Below are positions 1 to 7,585 of a stretch of 64,000 nucleotides of DNA, piece by piece. The notes below the pieces were generated by a model that saw nothing but the letters and a program-made list of their open reading frames with translations, was not told the DNA's origin and made no database searches. A program made the position numbers and the translations under genes. Origin of the DNA: Duganella aceris (GTDB taxonomy: Bacteria > Pseudomonadota > Gammaproteobacteria > Burkholderiales > Burkholderiaceae_D); contig NZ_JAADJT010000005.1 in assembly GCF_011090165.1 (NCBI RefSeq), forward strand, positions 310,001 through 374,000, given 5' to 3'. Numbering within the stretch: the first letter of the stretch is position 1; the number at the start of each line of letters is the position of its first letter.

Positions 1-1
1 G

Positions 2-886
2 GCCTATTGCGACGACGTGACCCGCATGCTGGCCGCGCATGGCCTGCAGATTTCCGAGCTGTCGACCCACTTGCAGGGCCAGCTGGTGGCGGTGCATCCG
101 GCCTACGACGCCTTGTTCGACGGCTTCGCCGCGCCGCACGTGCGTGGCGATCCGGCGGCGCGCCAGGCCTGGGCCACCGATCAGCTGATGCTGGCGGCGC
201 GCGCTTCGCGGCGGCTCGGGCTGGCGGCGCACGTCAGTTTTTCCGGCGCGCTGGCCTGGCCGTACATTTATCCGTGGCCGCAGCGTCCGGCAGGACTGGT
301 CGAGGAAGCGTTCGCGGAGCTGGCCCGCCGCTGGCTGCCGATCCTGGACGCCTTCGAGGATGCCGGCGTGGATCTTTGCTACGAACTGCATCCCGGCGAG
401 GACCTGCACGACGGCGTGACCTTCGACCGCTTTCTCGCGGCGGTCGGCGGCCACAAGCGCGCCAACATCCTGTACGATCCGAGCCATTTCCTGTTGCAGC
501 AGCTGGACTACCTGGCCTTCATCGACATTTATCACCAACGCATCAAGGCGTTCCACGTCAAGGACGCCGAGTTCCGCCCCGACGGGCGGCAGGGCGTGTA
601 CGGCGGCTACCAGGGCTGGCAGCAACGGGCCGGCCGCTTCCGCTCGCTGGGCGACGGGCAGATCGACTTCAAGGCGATCTTCTCCAAGATGGCGCAGTAT
701 GATTATCCGGGCTGGGCGGTGCTGGAATGGGAATGCGCGCTGAAGCATCCCGAGGACGGCGCACGCGAAGGCGCGGACTTCATCCGCAGCCACATCATCC
801 GTGTGGGCGAGCGGGCTTTCGACGATTTTGCCGGCAGCGGCGCGGACCTGCAACAGGTCCGCGCGCTGATGGGCCTGGAGAACTGA
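2..886 (+). CDS. Sugar phosphate isomerase/epimerase, TIM barrel (5' partial)
   Basis: The frame is open from base 2, so the true start lies upstream of the window. The protein looks like a xylose-isomerase-type TIM barrel (AP endonuclease 2 superfamily), which isomerises or epimerises sugars and sugar acids in the cytoplasm using a divalent metal. The family's metal-ligand strands are recognisable in order: YELHPGED (Glu), ILYDPSH (Asp and His), AFHVKDAEF (His) and VLEWE (Glu) near the C-terminus. The stop is one base before the next ATG (TGATATG), so it is translationally coupled to the downstream Gfo/Idh/MocA gene. That pairing is typical of inositol-like or sugar-acid catabolic operons. 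The exact substrate cannot be read from the sequence. Confidence 0.85.
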   Translation, partial: AYCDDVTRMLAAHGLQISELSTHLQGQLVAVHPAYDALFDGFAAPHVRGDPAARQAWATDQLMLAARASRRLGLAAHVSFSGALAWPYIYPWPQRPAGLVEEAFAELARRWLPILDAFEDAGVDLCYELHPGEDLHDGVTFDRFLAAVGGHKRANILYDPSHFLLQQLDYLAFIDIYHQRIKAFHVKDAEFRPDGRQGVYGGYQGWQQRAGRFRSLGDGQIDFKAIFSKMAQYDYPGWAVLEWECALKHPEDGAREGADFIRSHIIRVGERAFDDFAGSGADLQQVRALMGLEN

Positions 887-887
887 T

Positions 888-2045
888 ATGAGCGTACCAC
901 GACGACTACGACTGGGCATGGTGGGCGGCGGCGACGGCGCCTTCATCGGCTCGGTGCACCGCATCGCGGCGCGGCTGGACGATTGCTATGAGCTGGTCGC
1001 GGCCAGCCTGTCCAGCAATGCCGAGCGGGCCGCCGCCAGCGCCGCCGGCCTGCGCCTGGATCCGGCGCGCAGCTATGCCGAGTACCGAGACATGGCGCGC
1101 GCCGAGGCGGCCAGGCCGGACGGCATCGACGCGGTCGCCATCGTCACGCCGAATTACCTGCACGCGCCGATGGCGACGGCGTTCCTCGAAGCCGGCATCC
1201 ACGTCATCTGCGACAAGCCGCTGGCGATTTCGCTGGCCGAGGGCGTGGCGCTGGCCTCCCTGGCGCGCGAGCGCGGCAAGGTGTTCGCGCTGACCCATGT
1301 GTACGCCGGCTATCCGATGGTGCGGCATGCGCGCGCTATGGTGGCGGCGGGCGAGATCGGCGAGGTGCGGCTGGTGCAGGTGGAGTATCCGCAGGACTGG
1401 CTGGCCGAGCCGGCCAACCAGAGCGAGGAATACCAGCGCGACAATTGGCACAACGATCCGCTGCGCGCCGGGCCGAACGGCTGCCTGGGCGACATCGGCA
1501 GCCATGCGTATCATCTGGCGGGCTACGTCAGCGGCATGCTGCCGAATGAGATCCTGGCCGAGTTGCATGCGTTCACGCCGGGGCGCCGGCTGGACGACCA
1601 CGTGCAGGTGATGCTGCGTTACGCCAACGGCGCGCGCGGCATGCTGTGGAGCAGCCAGATGGCGACAGGCTGCGAAAACGGCTTACGCCTGCGGGTGTAC
1701 GGGACCAAGGCCGCCCTCAGCTTCGAGCAGGAAAATCCGAATGAGCTGTGGCTGACGCCGCAAGGCGGCAGCGCCCAGCGCCTGACGCGCGGCCGGGTGC
1801 GCAGCGCCGCTGCCGACGCGGCGACCCGTGTGCCATCCGGCCATCCGGAGGGTTATCTGGAGGCGTTCGCGCAACTGTACCGCGACGCCGCCGCGCGCAT
1901 CCACGCCAGTGATGCCGCCCAGGCCGTGCCGGAGCTGACGCTCGGCATGCCGGATGTGGACGATGGCGTCGCCGGCCTGAAGTTTATGGACGCGGCCATG
2001 GAGAGCAACCGCCAGGGCTCGCGCTGGATCAGGCTTGCGGAGTGA
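888..2045 (+). CDS. Gfo/Idh/MocA family NAD(P)-dependent oxidoreductase
   Basis: 385 residues, normal length for the family. The N-terminal Rossmann fold starts with GMVGGGDGAFIG. The family's catalytic-lysine motif appears as CDKPLAIS (usual form EKP), and the substrate-domain histidine motif as DIGSHAYHL. Such enzymes oxidise a hydroxyl of a cyclic polyol or sugar with NAD(P). The gene starts one base after the upstream isomerase stop, so the two probably act in one pathway. Its last 17 bases overlap the 3' end of the convergent Old Yellow Enzyme gene. The substrate is not determinable here. Confidence 0.9.
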   Translation: MSVPRRLRLGMVGGGDGAFIGSVHRIAARLDDCYELVAASLSSNAERAAASAAGLRLDPARSYAEYRDMARAEAARPDGIDAVAIVTPNYLHAPMATAFLEAGIHVICDKPLAISLAEGVALASLARERGKVFALTHVYAGYPMVRHARAMVAAGEIGEVRLVQVEYPQDWLAEPANQSEEYQRDNWHNDPLRAGPNGCLGDIGSHAYHLAGYVSGMLPNEILAELHAFTPGRRLDDHVQVMLRYANGARGMLWSSQMATGCENGLRLRVYGTKAALSFEQENPNELWLTPQGGSAQRLTRGRVRSAAADAATRVPSGHPEGYLEAFAQLYRDAAARIHASDAAQAVPELTLGMPDVDDGVAGLKFMDAAMESNRQGSRWIRLAE

Positions 2046-3135
2046 GCTGATAGGCTGGGTAGTCGGTGTAGCCGTGATTGCCCAAGCCGTAGAACGTCGC
2101 GCGGTCGGGCTCCGCCAGCGGCCAGTCGTGCCGCATCCGTTCCACCAGGTCGGGATTGGCGATGAATGCGCGGCCGATGGCGATCAGGTCGGCCTTGTCG
2201 GCGTCCAGCGCCGCGACGCCACGCTGTTTGTCGTAGCCGCCGGCCAGGATCAGCGTGCCGGCGTAGGCGGCGCGGAATTCGGCCACAAATCCTTGCGGAA
2301 TGCCTTGCTCGCCCAGCGTCTCCTGATCGGACAGGTGGACGTAGGCCAGATTGCGCTTCGATAGCTCGCTGGCGAGCGCGAGCCAGGTCTCGCGCTCCTG
2401 TTCGAACGGGCGCATATCGTTGAACCGGCCGAACGGCGCCAGGCGTATGCCCACGCGGTCGGCGCCGATGGCGGCGGCCACCGCGTCGACCGTCTCAAGG
2501 GTGAAGCGCAGCCGGTTCGCGATCGATCCACCGTATCGGTCGCTTCGGTTGTTGACGCTGGCGTTGATGAACTGCTCGAACAGATAGCCGTTCGCGCCGT
2601 GCAGTTCGATGCCGTCGAACTCGGCCTCCAGCGCGCAGCGCGCGGCGTGCACGAAGTCGCTCGTCACCCGCGCCACTTCCTCGGTCGCCAGCTGGCGCGG
2701 CTGGCTCTGCGGCACCATTCCGGCGACGCCGTCGTCTCCCACCACCCAGGTGTAGACGTTTTCACCCTTGAGGTCGGAGGCGCCGACCGGCGCGAGGCCG
2801 CCGACCTGTTGCGAGGTATGCGATGCGCGGCCGACATGCCACAGCTGGGCGAACATGCGTCCGCCGCGTTCATGCACCGCGCGGGTCACCTTGCGCCAGG
2901 CCTCGACCTGCGCGGGGTTGTAGATGCCGGGCGTGTATGCCTGGCCACGGCCTTCCTCGGAAATGGGAACGCCTTCGCTGATGATCAGGCCCGCCGAAGC
3001 GCGCTGCTGATAGTAGATGGCGGTGTCGAGGTTCGGGCGCAGATCGATCGCGCGTGCGCGGGTCATCGGCGCCATGACGATTCGATTCGGCAGCGTGTAG
3101 CGGCCCAATTTGAAGGGTGAGAATAGGGTGGTCAT
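2029..3135 (-). CDS. Alkene reductase, Old Yellow Enzyme family (NemA-like)
   Basis: 368-residue FMN-dependent ene-reductase. It shows the classic N-terminus (SPFKLGRYTLPNRIVMAPMTR), the substrate-binding IELHGANGYLFEQFI segment followed by NNRSDRYGG, and a C-terminal phosphate-binding AIGRAFIANPDLVER stretch. The family reduces activated C=C bonds and nitro compounds with NAD(P)H and often detoxifies electrophiles. It is the last gene of a minus-strand set starting at 5791. An AGGA ribosome site precedes the ATG. The 3' end overlaps the convergent dehydrogenase gene by 17 bp. A role in electrophile or xenobiotic stress is inferred from family and context. Confidence 0.92.
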   Translation of the reverse strand: MTTLFSPFKLGRYTLPNRIVMAPMTRARAIDLRPNLDTAIYYQQRASAGLIISEGVPISEEGRGQAYTPGIYNPAQVEAWRKVTRAVHERGGRMFAQLWHVGRASHTSQQVGGLAPVGASDLKGENVYTWVVGDDGVAGMVPQSQPRQLATEEVARVTSDFVHAARCALEAEFDGIELHGANGYLFEQFINASVNNRSDRYGGSIANRLRFTLETVDAVAAAIGADRVGIRLAPFGRFNDMRPFEQERETWLALASELSKRNLAYVHLSDQETLGEQGIPQGFVAEFRAAYAGTLILAGGYDKQRGVAALDADKADLIAIGRAFIANPDLVERMRHDWPLAEPDRATFYGLGNHGYTDYPAYQLTPQA

Positions 3136-3151
3136 ATTAATCCTGATGAGA

Positions 3152-3775
3152 TTATTCGTCGAACGGCGCCCAAGCGAGCACCGTTGACGCGTCGACGATC
3201 GTCAGCGGAGCACGGTTGTGGGCGACGCGGGAGCAGATGTGGAACCAGTGCGGATAGGGCTGCTTGGTGTCGTATTCGTGATTGAGCATGTTGTTGAACT
3301 CGCGCTTGAAGTGCAGTCGCGGGTAATGCTTGAGCACTTCGGCGACGTCGTCCGCCGCCAGCGTGGCGCCCTGGCCGCCCGAGACTTCATAGGCGAGGCC
3401 CAGCTGCATCAGCCGGCTGGTGTCGCCACGGAAGTGGTTCATATCCCAGGTGTGCAGCGCGATGTTGTCCCAGACGCTTTGCGCCCGCTCGGCCGAGACG
3501 CCTTTCCCCACCAGGAATTCGCGGGCGACGAGCGCGCCTTCGATTTCAAAGCGGTGCGGGCCCGGCGCGTGGTCGGTGAGGCCCAGGTCGTGCAGCACCG
3601 CCGACAGGAACATGAGTTCCTCGTCGACCGGCGTGCCTTCCTGTTTCGCGAACAGCATGCCGAAGAAGTAACAGCGCATGACGTGGTTGTAGAGCACGTC
3701 GTTGGAAACGGATCGCGCCAGCGCGCCGGCTTGACGCGCGATGGGGCTGTCCGGAATGGTGATACCTGCGATCAT
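3152..3775 (-). CDS. HD-domain hydrolase, cyanamide-hydratase-like (copy 1)
   Basis: About 207 residues. I chose the ATG at 3775 because a GGAGG lies just upstream; a TTG 15 bases earlier would put that ribosome site inside the gene. The HD metal-site pattern is visible as His31 (YNHVMRCYFFG), His62-Asp63 (AVLHDLGLTD) and His108 (DNIALHTW). The N-H-x-x-R-x-Y-x-F-G segment and HD block resemble the HD-type cyanamide hydratase family described in fungi, which hydrates cyanamide to urea with zinc; bacterial relatives are mostly unassigned. It has a paralogue in the same operon at 5150-5791. The fold is confident. The substrate is inference. Confidence 0.82.
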   Translation of the reverse strand: MIAGITIPDSPIARQAGALARSVSNDVLYNHVMRCYFFGMLFAKQEGTPVDEELMFLSAVLHDLGLTDHAPGPHRFEIEGALVAREFLVGKGVSAERAQSVWDNIALHTWDMNHFRGDTSRLMQLGLAYEVSGGQGATLAADDVAEVLKHYPRLHFKREFNNMLNHEYDTKQPYPHWFHICSRVAHNRAPLTIVDASTVLAWAPFDE

Positions 3776-3801
3776 GAGCGTGTCCTCCAAAGGCTATGCA
3801 T

Positions 3802-4386
3802 TCAAACTGGAATATCGCGCACGATCTCGGTCAGCGTGCCGCTGTTCATTTCGTAGAAGAAGCCGTACAGCTTGACGTTCTTCGGCACGGCGGGGCTGTT
3901 GCGCAGCAGCGCGACATCGTGCTTGACCGAGTCCTCGAAGTTCAGGATGGCCTGGCTGCCTTGTTCGATCAGCGGCGCGAGGTCGGCGTGATGGTGGTGG
4001 TGGAAGTGTTCCAGCAGTTGCTCCGGCCGGAAGCCGGTCGCGCCGCAGAAGGAGTGGTGGACCACGATGACGTTCTGCACGTGGAACAGGTACTCCATCG
4101 TCGCTACCGATTGCAGCGCCGAGAACGCCCGGCCGCCGGCGTTCGACACCGCGAACAGGGTGCGTGTGTGGCCGATGCGGTTACCTGCTTCGTCGAGCAC
4201 GTTTTCACCAGGGTAGACCTCGTCCGGAAAGTGCGCCGCGATCGCTTGCGGGATCTCGGCCGCACGCGGGTCGAAGCAGTGGATGACCATGGTCTTCATC
4301 GGGATGGCGAAGTTAAAGCCGTCGAAGTTATCCTGGTCGAACCATGGCTGGGTGCGGAACTCATATTCGCTGTAGTTAGTCGTCAT
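3802..4386 (-). CDS. Beta-carbonic-anhydrase-like protein
   Basis: 194 residues. The beta-class zinc-site pattern is present: Cys37-Phe-Asp39-Pro-Arg41 (family C-x-D-x-R), then His110-x-x-Cys113-Gly (family H-x-x-C-G). The SNAGGR segment matches the family RNAGG loop, with Ser for the usual Arg. Beta-carbonic anhydrases interconvert CO2 and bicarbonate. A natural histidine run (His126, then His128-132) follows the zinc site. A GGAG ribosome site precedes ATG. The gene lies between an HD hydrolase and a ZIP transporter on the same strand, suggesting a zinc-dependent function. It could be a diverged family member with another substrate, since the Arg-to-Ser change and short length set it apart from classical enzymes. 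Confidence 0.8.
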   Translation of the reverse strand: MTTNYSEYEFRTQPWFDQDNFDGFNFAIPMKTMVIHCFDPRAAEIPQAIAAHFPDEVYPGENVLDEAGNRIGHTRTLFAVSNAGGRAFSALQSVATMEYLFHVQNVIVVHHSFCGATGFRPEQLLEHFHHHHHADLAPLIEQGSQAILNFEDSVKHDVALLRNSPAVPKNVKLYGFFYEMNSGTLTEIVRDIPV

Positions 4387-4405
4387 TTCTTACTCCATTA
4401 GTTGG

Positions 4406-5137
4406 TTAGTTAGTTAAAAAAGAGGTCAAGGCGATCACCATTCCCGCCCCGATCAGCAACACTTGCGGCAGCGACTCGCGCAACGTCGTCCGACGCTGCA
4501 TCTGCGGCATCAGGTCGCTGAGCGCGATGTAGAGGAAGCCGGACGATGCAAACACAAGTACATAGGGGATCAGGCTGCTGGCGCGGTCGAGCGTGTAATA
4601 GCCCAGCAGGCCGCCGGCCACGCCCATCAAGCTACCCAGCAAGTTGTAGACATAGGCGCGGCGGCGCGAGTAACCGGCATTCAGCAGTACGACGAAGTCG
4701 CTGATCTCCTTTGGAATCTCATGCGCGACGATGGCCAGGCCGGTCGCCAGTCCCAGTCCTGGATTCGCCAGGAACGCGGCGGCGATCATGATGCCGTCGG
4801 TGAAGTTGTGCAGTCCGTCGCCGACCAGAATCAGCCATCCTGCTTTGCCGTGCCGTGGCGCTTCCGGCTGGCGCAGGATCGCGACCTTCTCAAGCAGGAA
4901 GAAGGCCAGCAAACCACCCAGCAGCGTGGCGAACAGACTTTGCGCGCTGGCCTGCGATTCAAAGGCTTCCGGCAGCGCATGCAGCAGGGATGTCGACAGC
5001 ATGATGCCGACCGACACGCTTGCCATGCGTTCCACCACCTTGGACAGCAGCGTGAATGAAAGCACGCCCGCCGCCGTGATGCTGACGACGCCGGCCAAGG
5101 TGGTAGCCAGCAGGATGGTGACCAGGACTGGGTTCAT
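4406..5137 (-). CDS. ZIP family divalent metal transporter
   Basis: 243 residues, hydrophobic, with about eight membrane segments, the normal ZIP topology. The transport-site motifs are clear: GDGLHNFTDG (His110, Asn111, Asp114) in helix IV and AHEIPKEISDF (His139, Glu140, Glu144) in helix V. The family imports Zn2+ or Fe2+ across the inner membrane. It sits between genes for three probable metal-dependent proteins (two HD hydrolases and a beta-carbonic-anhydrase-like protein), which suggests that it supplies their metal. The gap to the upstream HD gene is 12 bp, so co-transcription is likely. Confidence 0.9.
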   Translation of the reverse strand: MNPVLVTILLATTLAGVVSITAAGVLSFTLLSKVVERMASVSVGIMLSTSLLHALPEAFESQASAQSLFATLLGGLLAFFLLEKVAILRQPEAPRHGKAGWLILVGDGLHNFTDGIMIAAAFLANPGLGLATGLAIVAHEIPKEISDFVVLLNAGYSRRRAYVYNLLGSLMGVAGGLLGYYTLDRASSLIPYVLVFASSGFLYIALSDLMPQMQRRTTLRESLPQVLLIGAGMVIALTSFLTN

Positions 5138-5149
5138 GTGGTGGCCTGC

Positions 5150-5791
5150 TTAGCTCTCGAACGGGGCGGCGTCGATCAGGTCGCAGATGTTGGGGCAGTC
5201 GAAGCCGTGTATGTGGCGGCGGCCGACGTCCGCCAAACCCGTGCCCAGCGCGTGGTGCGGCTTCTTGCGGGTCACCTCGGCCACCGCCGCCTGGAACGCC
5301 TGCTTCATGCCGAGGCGGGGATACAGCGCGAGCGTGGCGTCCACCAGCGACGGCGTGATTTCCTCCAGGCGCAGGCCGAAGATGTCGACGTGGGCGCCGA
5401 AGTGCAGCAGGGCGATTTCCGGCGCCTTGCGTTCGGCGATGCCGGCGCTGGAGTGCAGCGCGATCGCATCCCAGACCAGTTCCGCTTTCCGCTCCGAATA
5501 GCCGTTGGCTATCAAAAACTCGCTGGCGGCGTCGGCGCCGTCGACTTCGAAACGGTGCTCACGCGTGAATTGTTCGGTCAGCCCTAAATCGTGCAGCACC
5601 GACGCCAGGTACAGCGCCTCGCGGTCGTATTTCAGGCCGCGTTTCTTGCCGATGAAGTCGGAGAACCACCACGAGCGATGCACGTGGTATTGCATCGCCT
5701 TGTTGTGTACCTTGGTGACGAGGTCCGCCGCCTTGCGGGTCAGTGCGGTGTCCGGTGCGATGATGCCGCCGATCGTGACTGGTGCGCTCAT
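5150..5791 (-). CDS. HD-domain hydrolase, cyanamide-hydratase-like (copy 2)
   Basis: 213 residues. It is a diverged paralogue of the protein at 3152-3775, with the same metal-site order: His36 (YHVHRSWWF), His67-Asp68 (SVLHDLGLTE) and His113 (DAIALHSS). Both share the following HRFEVDGA/HRFEIEGA segment. It is the first gene of the minus-strand operon (HD, ZIP, carbonic-anhydrase-like, HD, ene-reductase). AGGAG is spaced correctly before the ATG. As for copy 1, the HD fold is confident and a cyanamide- or nitrile-type substrate is inference from family resemblance. Two diverged copies in one operon may mean a heteromer or two related substrates. Confidence 0.82.
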   Translation of the reverse strand: MSAPVTIGGIIAPDTALTRKAADLVTKVHNKAMQYHVHRSWWFSDFIGKKRGLKYDREALYLASVLHDLGLTEQFTREHRFEVDGADAASEFLIANGYSERKAELVWDAIALHSSAGIAERKAPEIALLHFGAHVDIFGLRLEEITPSLVDATLALYPRLGMKQAFQAAVAEVTRKKPHHALGTGLADVGRRHIHGFDCPNICDLIDAAPFES

Positions 5792-5901
5792 GATGCATCT
5801 CCTGGAAAGGGTTGGTTGATGAAACCCATTGTAGGGACAATCAAATTGGCTAAAATGACTGTTTTACGATGATTTGTGCCAAAATAAAATGGGAGTTGAG
5901 G
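5792..5901. promoter_or_regulatory. Divergent promoter region for HD/ZIP operon and DJ-1/AraC regulator
   Basis: This 110-bp gap separates two divergent start codons. On the minus strand a TACAAT -10 box (5828-5833) lacks a recognisable -35 element, as in activator-dependent promoters. Two TTGGC/GCCAA half-sites in inverted orientation lie at 5846-5850 and 5878-5882 and may bind the adjacent AraC-type regulator. The boxes are visible; their function is inferred. Confidence 0.4.
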
Positions 5902-6894
5902 ATGAAATCTAAAAAGCGTGTGGTGATCCTGGGGCTGCCGCCGGTTGATGCGCTGGACGTCATCGGCCCGGCGGAAGTCTTCGCCTATGCCAACCGCCTG
6001 AGCCAGACGGCCGCCCAACCGTATCAGGTCGAGCTGGTATCGGCAGGTGCCGAGCTCTATCTGGAAAGCGAAACCGGGATCGAATTGCGCGGCCACCGCA
6101 CCCTAGCGCAGGAGCGCGAGTCCGGCAAACCCATCGATACGTTGATCGTCGCGACCGGCTTCGCCGCCATCAACCGCCTCAACCCCGAAGCGGTGGCGTG
6201 GATCAGGAAGCGCGCGCGGCATATACGGCGCATATGCTCCATCTGCGTGGGCGCCTTTGTATTGGCCGAGACCGGCTTGCTGGACGGACGCAAGGCAACC
6301 ACCCACTGGGGCATGGCACGACAGTTGGCCGACGCCTATCCTTTGATCCGGGTCGACCCCGCGCCGATCTGGGTCAAGGATGGCAACCTCTACACGTCGG
6401 CCGGCATCTCGGCCGGGATCGACCTGGCGCTGTCGCTGGTCAGCGAGGATCTGGGCGACGAGGCGGCGTTGGCGGTGGCGAAAAATCTGGTGCTGTTTCT
6501 GCGGCGGCCCGGCGGCCAGGCGCAGTTCAGCGTCTCGCTGCAATCGCAGCAAACACCCAGCTCCAGCCTGGACGCGCTGTGCCTGTGGATCAGTGAACAT
6601 CTGGAGTCCGACCTGACCGTCGAGATCCTGGCCGACCACATGGCGACCAGCGTAAGGACGCTGATCCGCACCTTCCAGCGCGAGCTGAACACGACGCCGG
6701 CAAAATATGTGGAGGATGTCCGCCTGGAGGCGGTGAGCAGGGCGCTGGAGTTCGGCGGCCAGTCGCTGGAAGAGATCGCGCGGCGCTGCGGCTACAACAG
6801 CGTCGATGTGCTGAGGAAGGCGTTCGTGCGGCGCATTGGGCTAAGCCCCAAGGACTACGTGCAGCGCTTTGCGCCCGGCAGCGGCGAATCCTGA
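5902..6894 (+). CDS. GlxA/FtrA-type transcriptional regulator (DJ-1/PfpI domain + AraC HTH)
   Basis: 330 residues. I chose the ATG at 5902 because a GGAG sits 6-9 bases upstream and the earlier in-frame ATG lacks one. The N-terminal half is a DJ-1/PfpI-like domain (VVILGLPPVDALDVIGPAEVF; nucleophile-elbow Cys115 in SICVGAFVLAETGLLDGR). The C-terminal 100 residues are an AraC helix-turn-helix pair (DLTVEILADHMATSVRTLIRTF, then SLEEIARRCGYNSVDVLRKAF). Such regulators usually activate a neighbouring catabolic or detoxification operon on binding a small nitrogen compound. It is divergent from the HD/ZIP/carbonic-anhydrase operon, its likely target. Confidence 0.9.
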   Translation: MKSKKRVVILGLPPVDALDVIGPAEVFAYANRLSQTAAQPYQVELVSAGAELYLESETGIELRGHRTLAQERESGKPIDTLIVATGFAAINRLNPEAVAWIRKRARHIRRICSICVGAFVLAETGLLDGRKATTHWGMARQLADAYPLIRVDPAPIWVKDGNLYTSAGISAGIDLALSLVSEDLGDEAALAVAKNLVLFLRRPGGQAQFSVSLQSQQTPSSSLDALCLWISEHLESDLTVEILADHMATSVRTLIRTFQRELNTTPAKYVEDVRLEAVSRALEFGGQSLEEIARRCGYNSVDVLRKAFVRRIGLSPKDYVQRFAPGSGES

Positions 6895-6902
6895 TTTCGC
6901 CC

Positions 6903-6936
6903 TTGACTTCATTTGGATTATAACTATAATCCAAAT
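6903..6936 (+). promoter_or_regulatory. Near-consensus promoter overlapped by a 12+12 bp perfect operator
   Basis: A -35 TTGACT (6903-6908) and a perfect -10 TATAAT (6925-6930) are spaced by 16 bp. A perfect inverted repeat, ATTTGGATTATA / TATAATCCAAAT with a 2-bp centre, spans 6911-6936 and covers the spacer and the -10 box. It lies 28 bp before the TetR start codon. This is the arrangement of an autorepressed TetR operator. The repeat is seen directly; binding by the TetR product is inference. Confidence 0.75.
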
Positions 6937-6963
6937 ACTGAATGCCAAACGGAGTCGGAGATC

Positions 6964-7533
6964 ATGAGGAAATCGAAGGCGGATGCAGCCGAAACGCGAC
7001 AGACCATCGTGAATGTCGCGGCGGAGGAGTTCCGCCTCAACGGCATTTCGGCGACCGGGCTGATCGCCTTGATGTCCAAGGCGGGCCTGACGCACGGCGG
7101 TTTCTACAAACACTTTGAATCGAAGGACCAACTGGTGGCGGAGGCGTGCAGCAGCGCCATCGACGGCTTGGTCGCGCGCTTCAAGGAGGATTCCGCGGCG
7201 GGTGGCCGGCAGGGCTTCATGTCCATCGTCGACAGCTACCTGTCGATGGAACATCGCGACGACCGCGCCGGCGGCTGCCCGCTGGCCGGCATGGGCAGCG
7301 AACTGGTGCGCGCCGACGACCGCGCGCGCGCTGCCGCCGCGCAAGGCTTCGACGACCTGGTGGCGGTGATGGCCGGGAGCCTGGCCCAGGAGGGCACGGC
7401 GCATGCCCGTTCAGACGCCGGGTTCGCCATGGCGGCGATGGTCGGCGCCATGACCATGTCACGCCTCATGTCCGATCCGGCCGACGCTGCCGAGCTGTTG
7501 GACGATGTTCGGCGGCGTCTCAGTCTGATTTAA
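6964..7533 (+). CDS. TetR family transcriptional regulator
   Basis: 189 residues from the ATG at 6964, preceded by GGAG. An upstream TTG in the same frame lies inside the promoter/operator and is not used. The N-terminal TetR helix-turn-helix is clear (ETRQTIVNVAAEEFRLNG, then LMSKAGLTHGGFYKHFESKD). The C-terminal ligand domain resembles the TetR_C group that controls oxidoreductases and efflux genes. It probably represses its own gene and the NmrA-like gene 50 bp downstream. Confidence 0.93.
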   Translation: MRKSKADAAETRQTIVNVAAEEFRLNGISATGLIALMSKAGLTHGGFYKHFESKDQLVAEACSSAIDGLVARFKEDSAAGGRQGFMSIVDSYLSMEHRDDRAGGCPLAGMGSELVRADDRARAAAAQGFDDLVAVMAGSLAQEGTAHARSDAGFAMAAMVGAMTMSRLMSDPADAAELLDDVRRRLSLI

Positions 7534-7558
7534 AAGGTCCATTTTTTTTACACAATTA

Positions 7559-7572
7559 TGTGCATATGCACA
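7559..7572. promoter_or_regulatory. 14-bp perfect palindrome before the NmrA-like gene
   Basis: TGTGCATATGCACA is self-complementary over its whole length and ends 13 bases before the ATG at 7586. It lies in a locally AT-rich 50-bp gap, so it may be an operator for the NmrA-like gene. It differs in sequence from the operator at 6911-6936, so a different regulator, or none, may bind it. Confidence 0.35.
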
Positions 7573-7585
7573 GTTAGGGAACGCC

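Noticed and set aside
5869..5901. Upstream ATG for the DJ-1/AraC regulator
   Set aside because: The added eleven residues (ICAKIKWEL...) do not resemble the family N-terminus, and the ATG at 5902 has a well-spaced GGAG.
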